Source: Pseudorasbora parva (lineage: Eukaryota; Chordata; Actinopteri; Cypriniformes; Gobionidae). From it: 64,000 nt of DNA. This document shows positions 59,333 through 64,000 of the stretch, piece after piece. The number at the start of each line of letters is the position of its first letter. The stretch's first letter is position 1. The notes beneath the pieces were generated by a model. It was given only the letters and a program-made list of their open reading frames with translations. It was not told the DNA's origin and did no database searches. The position numbers were made by a program, and so were the translations under genes. The stretch lies in the NCBI RefSeq assembly GCF_024679245.1, contig NC_090188.1:39053992-39117991 (forward strand). The letters run 5' to 3'.

Positions 59333-59990
59333 TTCATATATATATGAACTGTTAAAATACAATCATTGAAACATTATATGGCATCGCTACAAAAACTAAA
59401 TCAGATGTGTCTCTTCTAAATTAGAATTAAACTTAATTATTGAATTATTAATTATTTAACTTAATTTTTAATTTTTACTTTTTTATTTTTATTTTTTTAT
59501 TGTATATTAAAAGTAAATATACACCTTAGGCATATTGAATAAATAATTACATATAAGCTGAAGAATAATAAAGCATTAAAAAGTGATAAAATAAAGAAAA
59601 TGGTTAATCTGTAGTTTTCTAAATTTAACAGGAATAATTGCATTTCAATGCAACACTAATTGGACACCAATTATTATATAACTTAGGCTACTCCTCTTGA
59701 GATATAAACCACCATGCATCATTAAAAGTGAAACCCCAAGCTTACTGTGTAACAATTAAACATGTTGAAGTTTGAATTTCTACAAATATATTCTAGTACA
59801 GAATAATAAGGTTGTATCATTTATTATTATCGTCATAGGCCTGACAGCATTGAATAATAAACATGAGTATCCTCTCGAGACATAAGAAGCATGCAGCAAG
59901 CACTTGATGGAGTCTATAGGTTCTCTCTGACTTCAAAACGCTTCTCTGTCTTGGTAACTAATTGGTTATAGGCTGAGAGCTGCACATTGC
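59333..59990. other. AT-rich 5' flank of hcrtr2
   Basis: Mostly AT-rich with a small TATATA stretch at 59,337. No distinct promoter motif is supported. The GC content rises only from about 59,970, near TGCGTCACGACGC (59,988-60,000), a sequence resembling a half CRE site. Confidence 0.4.
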
Positions 59991-60000
59991 GTCACGACGC

Positions 60001-60094
60001 AAGTTGTATCCCTCTCCCCCTCTTTCTCTCCCCCTCACTCGAGCGGTGTCAGTCATCCGCGATGCTGGAGAGAGAGCCCGGGTCCGCGCGCAAC
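60001..60094 (+). promoter_or_regulatory. hcrtr2: hcrtr2 5' leader, pyrimidine-rich
   Basis: A CT-rich run (60,009-60,040) and a GC-rich segment precede the start codon. The frame is open upstream of the ATG but without a start beyond 60062. The transcription start is not determinable here. Confidence 0.5.
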
Positions 60095-60299
60095 ATGTCC
60101 GGGATCAGGGTTAATGACGCCTGCGACGACTGTTCCACATCCCCGCCGCATCTCAACTCCACTCATTCTCATGTTGATGACGACGACGAACTTCTCAAGT
60201 ACATTTGGAGGGAATATTTGCATCCCAAACAATATGAATGGGTGCTCATAGCTGGATATATCATAGTTTTCCTCGTATCTCTGGTCGGAAACACCTTGG
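60095..60299 (+). CDS. hcrtr2: Orexin/hypocretin receptor 2, first coding exon
   Basis: This encodes the first 68 residues of a class A G-protein-coupled receptor for orexin (hypocretin) peptides, a plasma-membrane receptor of the sleep and feeding circuit. The N-terminal tail has a possible glycosylation site (N21-S-T). Residues 32-49 (ELLKYIWREYLHPKQYEW) are the conserved amphipathic helix before TM1 that contributes to peptide binding in OX2R. TM1 follows (VLIAGYIIVFLVSLVGN), with N66 in the GN motif (position 1.50). The exon ends at 60299, with GTAAGT next, and splits a codon starting with G (phase 1); human HCRTR2 has Val here. MSG at 60095 is chosen because the human protein also begins MSG and the ATG has A at -3. 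An in-frame ATG at 60062 would add 11 residues. Exon 2 lies beyond the window. Confidence 0.96.
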
Positions 60300-60408
60300 G
60301 TAAGTAAGTTTGCAGAGCGCGAGTAACTCAGAAATTGATTTCAAAAGTGTTTTAAAATGTTCTGCAGCTCTGTCCATCTACATTGTTTTGCGCATGGGAT
60401 CTTTTCCA

Positions 60409-60527
60409 ATTACATTTATATTTACGCTTTTATCCAACGGATGTGTACATTTGATCGGATGTTGCTTTCTCTGGGAATCGAACCCATTGCGTTGCTTGCG
60501 CTTGCTTTATTCTTTAAGCTACAAAAT
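60409..60527 (+). repeat. Degraded short interspersed element
   Basis: ACATTTATATTTACGCTTTTATCCAA and later CTGGGAATCGAACCCAT resemble a very common fish repeat. The second phrase looks like the T-arm region of a tRNA-derived sequence. The copy is divergent. Confidence 0.55.
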
Positions 60528-61549
60528 CATAAATAAAAATATATAATTTGACTTTTTTGCTTACCGGAATTCAGCACTATTCAATAACATTTAGCTCACA
60601 TTTTTAAAGTCAGTAATGAAACTAATGAATTATAAAAATGCTATTAATCTGCACTTATTTAAACCATATTTATTCTTGCATTATTTGCAGTTCCTGTCAA
60701 TTCAATAATATATGCATGCTCATATGCACATATTGAACCACAAATGCATCTGCAACCTGAACATTTTAAGCCTCCAGCTGTCTTTCTTTCTTCTCTTTTA
60801 TACATGTTTTATCCATAGACCTCTGCCAAAACAAATCAAGTATTTAACTGAATTCTGAATGAAAGACATAATAAATTTAATACTGTGCTTTTAAAATGTT
60901 TTGCGTGCCCCAGAGGATGGAGGACTATCCCATTTCACGTTTTTCAAGGAATTTAGAAATACTGCCACTGATCTGGATCCAAGATTATTGGTTAGCTAAT
61001 TTTGGTGACATGTTAATTGTGGGTCCTTTGAAATGTTACTTGACTTAGAATGCTGTAGTCAGATCTTTCATATGCTATTCTCTTTAAAGGTGCAGTGAGT
61101 AGAATATTTTTTTTGTTCCATCAAACAGAATGGCAATCTACCTCAACCAATGAGTTTTGGCCAGAGCTATCTGTTGTCAAACAGGCAGGACGATAAGGCA
61201 GGTTTAAAATGACACATTTTACTAGAGTTTTTGCACAATAAAAATGAAATCAATAAAAAAGAATACATTTACTGACCATCATGTTGCTTGAAACCTTTAT
61301 GCATTTTTCCCGCATCTGTGAAACATCTTTGCGTTGCTCTTTTCCATATAACAATGGCTCATTGGGATCATGACGTTCAAGTCTCAAAGAAAGACAAAAA
61401 AAAAAAAAAAACAGAACTGTTTATGATTGTGTTTATATTAATACTCTTTCAGATGTGCACTGAGATTTTTTTTTGAGTGTATTTGACCAATAATAAGCTG
61501 GAAAAAGAAGCAAATGTTTGCACTTATATGTCAGAGGAGAATTTATTAA

Positions 61550-62395
61550 AGGAGTACTTCAGCGCTGGGAAGATGAATCTGTATTTAAACTGGGTCATTA
61601 ATGTAGTAGAAATGTGAAATTATTTTTTAATTTGGTGCTTTCTAGACTGAGAAAAGACAGAAAATGTATTTTTGTCTCATGGGGATGAAAGACAACAATT
61701 CCCAGAATGCTTCGCTGCCCTGTGAGGCCAATCCCAAAGCCACCGCTACTGGATTACTGAATCACTGATCACTTTCCCTCCGCGACCGCGATCATCTTTA
61801 TAAAATTAGTTCCGTTAGAGAACAGACACTGCAATTAAAAACTGAACGTGTCTGTTCAATATGTGATTCAGCCGCTGAGGGAGACTCACAGCCCAAAACG
61901 CTGCAGGATTCACATTGACAGTCATGGATGAGCTCGCGATGAGAGCTGAGGTAAACGCGAGGGCACTCGCGGCATAGATTCATAGCGCATATTCAGTCTG
62001 CTGCGTTTTTAGTTCATGCCATTGGAAGCTTAACTTTCATAGGAATTAGTTTGAAAAGTTGAAAGACTTAATTTGCTCTGCTGGCCGCACTCTTTAAACA
62101 TGAATGCCTGAGACTGCAGCTGCGAGCTGAGTGCTGTGTGATCTCCATCCCCCACGTGCGAGTTGAAAACATGCAGAAATGTCTCCCTCTGCTGGCTGTA
62201 GTCTTTAGCCTCTGGCCAATAATTCCTCCAATGGCGCAAATTGACGATATTTGCATCATGGGAGGAATATTTTCAGAAATAAAATGCATAAATCTCTCGT
62301 CTCTGGGGGATATGAGGGGGTAAATCACAATCATTTGAATATACTCCAGGGTTTCTACTGATACAAAGCCATATGCTAATCACTGAAGTAACCCT
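61550..62395. mobile_element. Non-autonomous DNA element, 846 bp, TTAA-flanked
   Basis: The ends AGGAGTACTTCAGCG and (complement) AGGGTTACTTCAGTG are terminal inverted repeats, flanked by TTAA at 61546-61549 and 62396-62399. The interior has no transposase. Short frames on both strands are not supported as genes. It sits in hcrtr2 intron 1. Confidence 0.82.
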
Positions 62396-62862
62396 TTAAG
62401 GTATGTGTATTCGGTTTAGATGTGAGTGCGAAATCTGCTTGGGTTAGTAGAATTATGTGCAATCCCGCACAAAATTCAGACACTAACACTAACACGCTGT
62501 CATGAATAAGAATCCAGCAGAACGCGGGTTTGCCTTGTGCAGAGGTAACCCGGGGTGAATGAGAATATGCGGGTGCGTGTTCGGTCGGAGAGGAGAGTGT
62601 GGCTGGTATCAATACTGTAGAAACTGAGTATCGTATCGTTTCATATATTCCAGTATTGATACATATCGAAATACTAGCCACTAATTTTCACTGGCCACAA
62701 TTTTGAAATTGATACCATTGGGGAAAACGTATTATTTTACAACTATTGCTATTGTTTGTAATAGTGTAAGGGAGCACGGAGCTCCCTTACACTGTTACAC
62801 ACATTTTATTTCTCAACTGTGTACATTCTCTTAAAATGTAGATCGGCTTTTTGACATTATTG

Positions 62863-62881
62863 GGGGGGGGGGGGGGGGGGG
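62863..62881. repeat. Poly-G tract
   Basis: About 19 G residues in a row. The length is likely unreliable in an assembly. Confidence 0.9.
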
Positions 62882-63724
62882 TCTTTGTTATGTAAAGACT
62901 CAAGACTAAATGTAATGTAAAGAATTCAATTATTAGAAGAAATAAGTATGCTAATAGAAGTTCCATTTCTAATTGTAGCCTATACAGTTGTGAAGTTATC
63001 CATTTATATATATATATAGATTCACCTCATCAAAGTAACTAGTAGGAGTGACTGTGTAACACACCACTGCTGGAATACACACACATTTGTCATGTTGCCG
63101 GGTGTTAATGTCAAGCCCTGGGTAATACATATACAAAACATCCAAGCAACACAGGAAAAATTGCAAAAGAAGAAAGCAATACAGGCCATATCATTCGATA
63201 CATTTCACCTCAAGTCAAGAGTTATGGAAAACAGTAACGTCTCCTCTAGGTCAGTTCGTGAGGGTATTCAAAGAGGAAAGGGTTTCTAAGGCAATGTGCA
63301 GCTCATTTCATGCTGAGGGAGCATAAAAAGAGACAGCCGTTTAAATGCAGTCAGGAGACATTTAAATGAATTGGTGTGGTAGATCTAGTAATATAATTGC
63401 TGCTGGAGTAGATAGTTTACCTAACAATGTCTCGGCAGTAAACAGTAGCGCATGTTTTTCTCCTGTGGTAAAGAGGACCACCCTAGAGGTTCACATAGAG
63501 TCCAATGGGTGAGTGAGCGAGCCTGCACGTGTTAAACAGCATGATGTGCAGAATCCAATTCTCAAGTAGGAATGCAGTTGCAAACATACACAAATATCCC
63601 ATTGCCTTGCACAGATAGAAATGTGCTTTTCACAATTTTCTTTCTGGCCCCAGATGTGTCACTGACATCAAATATGTTGGTTCTCCTGTGTCTTGTGTTC
63701 AAATGTCACTGACGTCAAACTTAA

Positions 63725-64000
63725 AGGTGCCCTAGAATTAAAAAATTGAATTATCCTTGCCATAGTGAAATATTAAGAGTTCAGTAAATAGACATCACAT
63801 ACGGTGAGTCTAAAAAATCATTGAGAGTCTAAGTAACCCACTGATGTCACATATGGACAACTTTGATGATGTTTTCATTAGCTTCTGGACGAGGACAGCA
63901 AGTGTGCATACACTTACATTCAAAGGACAGAAAGGCCTCGGACTAAATCTAAAATATCTTAAACTGTGTTCCGAGAATGAACAGAGGTCTTAGGCCGGAG
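63725..64000. repeat. Interspersed repeat fragments at the window edge
   Basis: After TTAA (63721-63724) comes AGGTGCCCTAGAATTAAAAA, a start I recall from a common zebrafish-type element. From about 63,836 a second familiar sequence follows (CACTGATGTCACATATGG, CTCGGACTAAATCTAAAATA). It continues past the window. Confidence 0.55.

Larger units (their letters stand above)
60300..64000 (+). other. hcrtr2: hcrtr2 intron 1 (5' part)
   Basis: It begins GTAAGTAAG. No downstream receptor exon (TM1 end to TM2-type sequence) was found up to 64,000, so the intron is at least 3.7 kb. It contains the repeats listed separately. The stretches 60,530-61,540 and 62,400-63,720 hold no coding signal I can support. 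Confidence 0.85.

Noticed and set aside
59987..60094. Upstream extension of hcrtr2 to 59,987
   Set aside because: It would start at TTG. The MSG start at 60,095 matches the human receptor and has a better context.
61798..62334. Several 60-90-residue frames on both strands
   Set aside because: All lie inside a non-autonomous TTAA element and show no domain.

Overview
The window looks like nuclear DNA of a teleost fish, most likely a cyprinid or close relative. Three things suggest this: the one host gene seen is the first coding exon of a fish-type orexin (hypocretin) receptor 2; the spacer DNA is packed with short TTAA-flanked elements and simple repeats that I recognise as common in zebrafish-like genomes; and genes carry GT-AG introns. 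There is no prokaryotic gene organisation. The species cannot be fixed from sequence alone.

Layout. (1) 1-36,790: a head-to-tail array of a non-coding unit of about 2.15 kb, one partial plus sixteen further copies. Each copy runs from a head (ATATAGCTGCAAGCAGCC, then GGGGCCAAGC) to a tail made of a GAA microsatellite and zero to four copies of a 48-59 bp hairpin block ending GCTTGGCCCC, the reverse complement of the head motif. (2) 36,838-41,842: a broken piggyBac-family transposon on the minus strand. It has two transposase exons, an intact DDD triad, a right terminus with TTAA, and a 1,153 bp hAT-like foldback element (8 bp target duplication) inside its intron. (3) 41,847-42,797: old interspersed repeats. 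(4) 42,798-52,355: a complete, very young Ty3-type LTR retrotransposon. Its 1,522 bp LTRs differ at only two positions I found. It has a perfect 20-nt tRNA-Arg primer-binding site, a PNMA-like gag, a gag-pro -1 frameshift signal (TTTAAAC plus an H-type pseudoknot), and pol with protease, RT, RNase H and integrase. (5) 52,360-59,990: a large foldback element, several MITEs, two long CA tracts and a fossil Ty3 RT fragment. (6) 60,095-60,299: hcrtr2 exon 1; the rest of the window is its first intron, with a TTAA-flanked MITE and other repeat debris.

How the parts relate. Apart from hcrtr2 this is a record of transposable elements. The array abuts the piggyBac 3' end, so one event interrupted or truncated the other. 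The hAT copy is nested in the piggyBac intron. The LTR element is the most recent large insertion. It is probably disabled or attenuated by a frame change between protease and RT, unless that change is a programmed +1 shift or an assembly error. The observations most worth checking are the complete frameshift pseudoknot in a PNMA-like element and the architecture of the hairpin-tailed tandem array.
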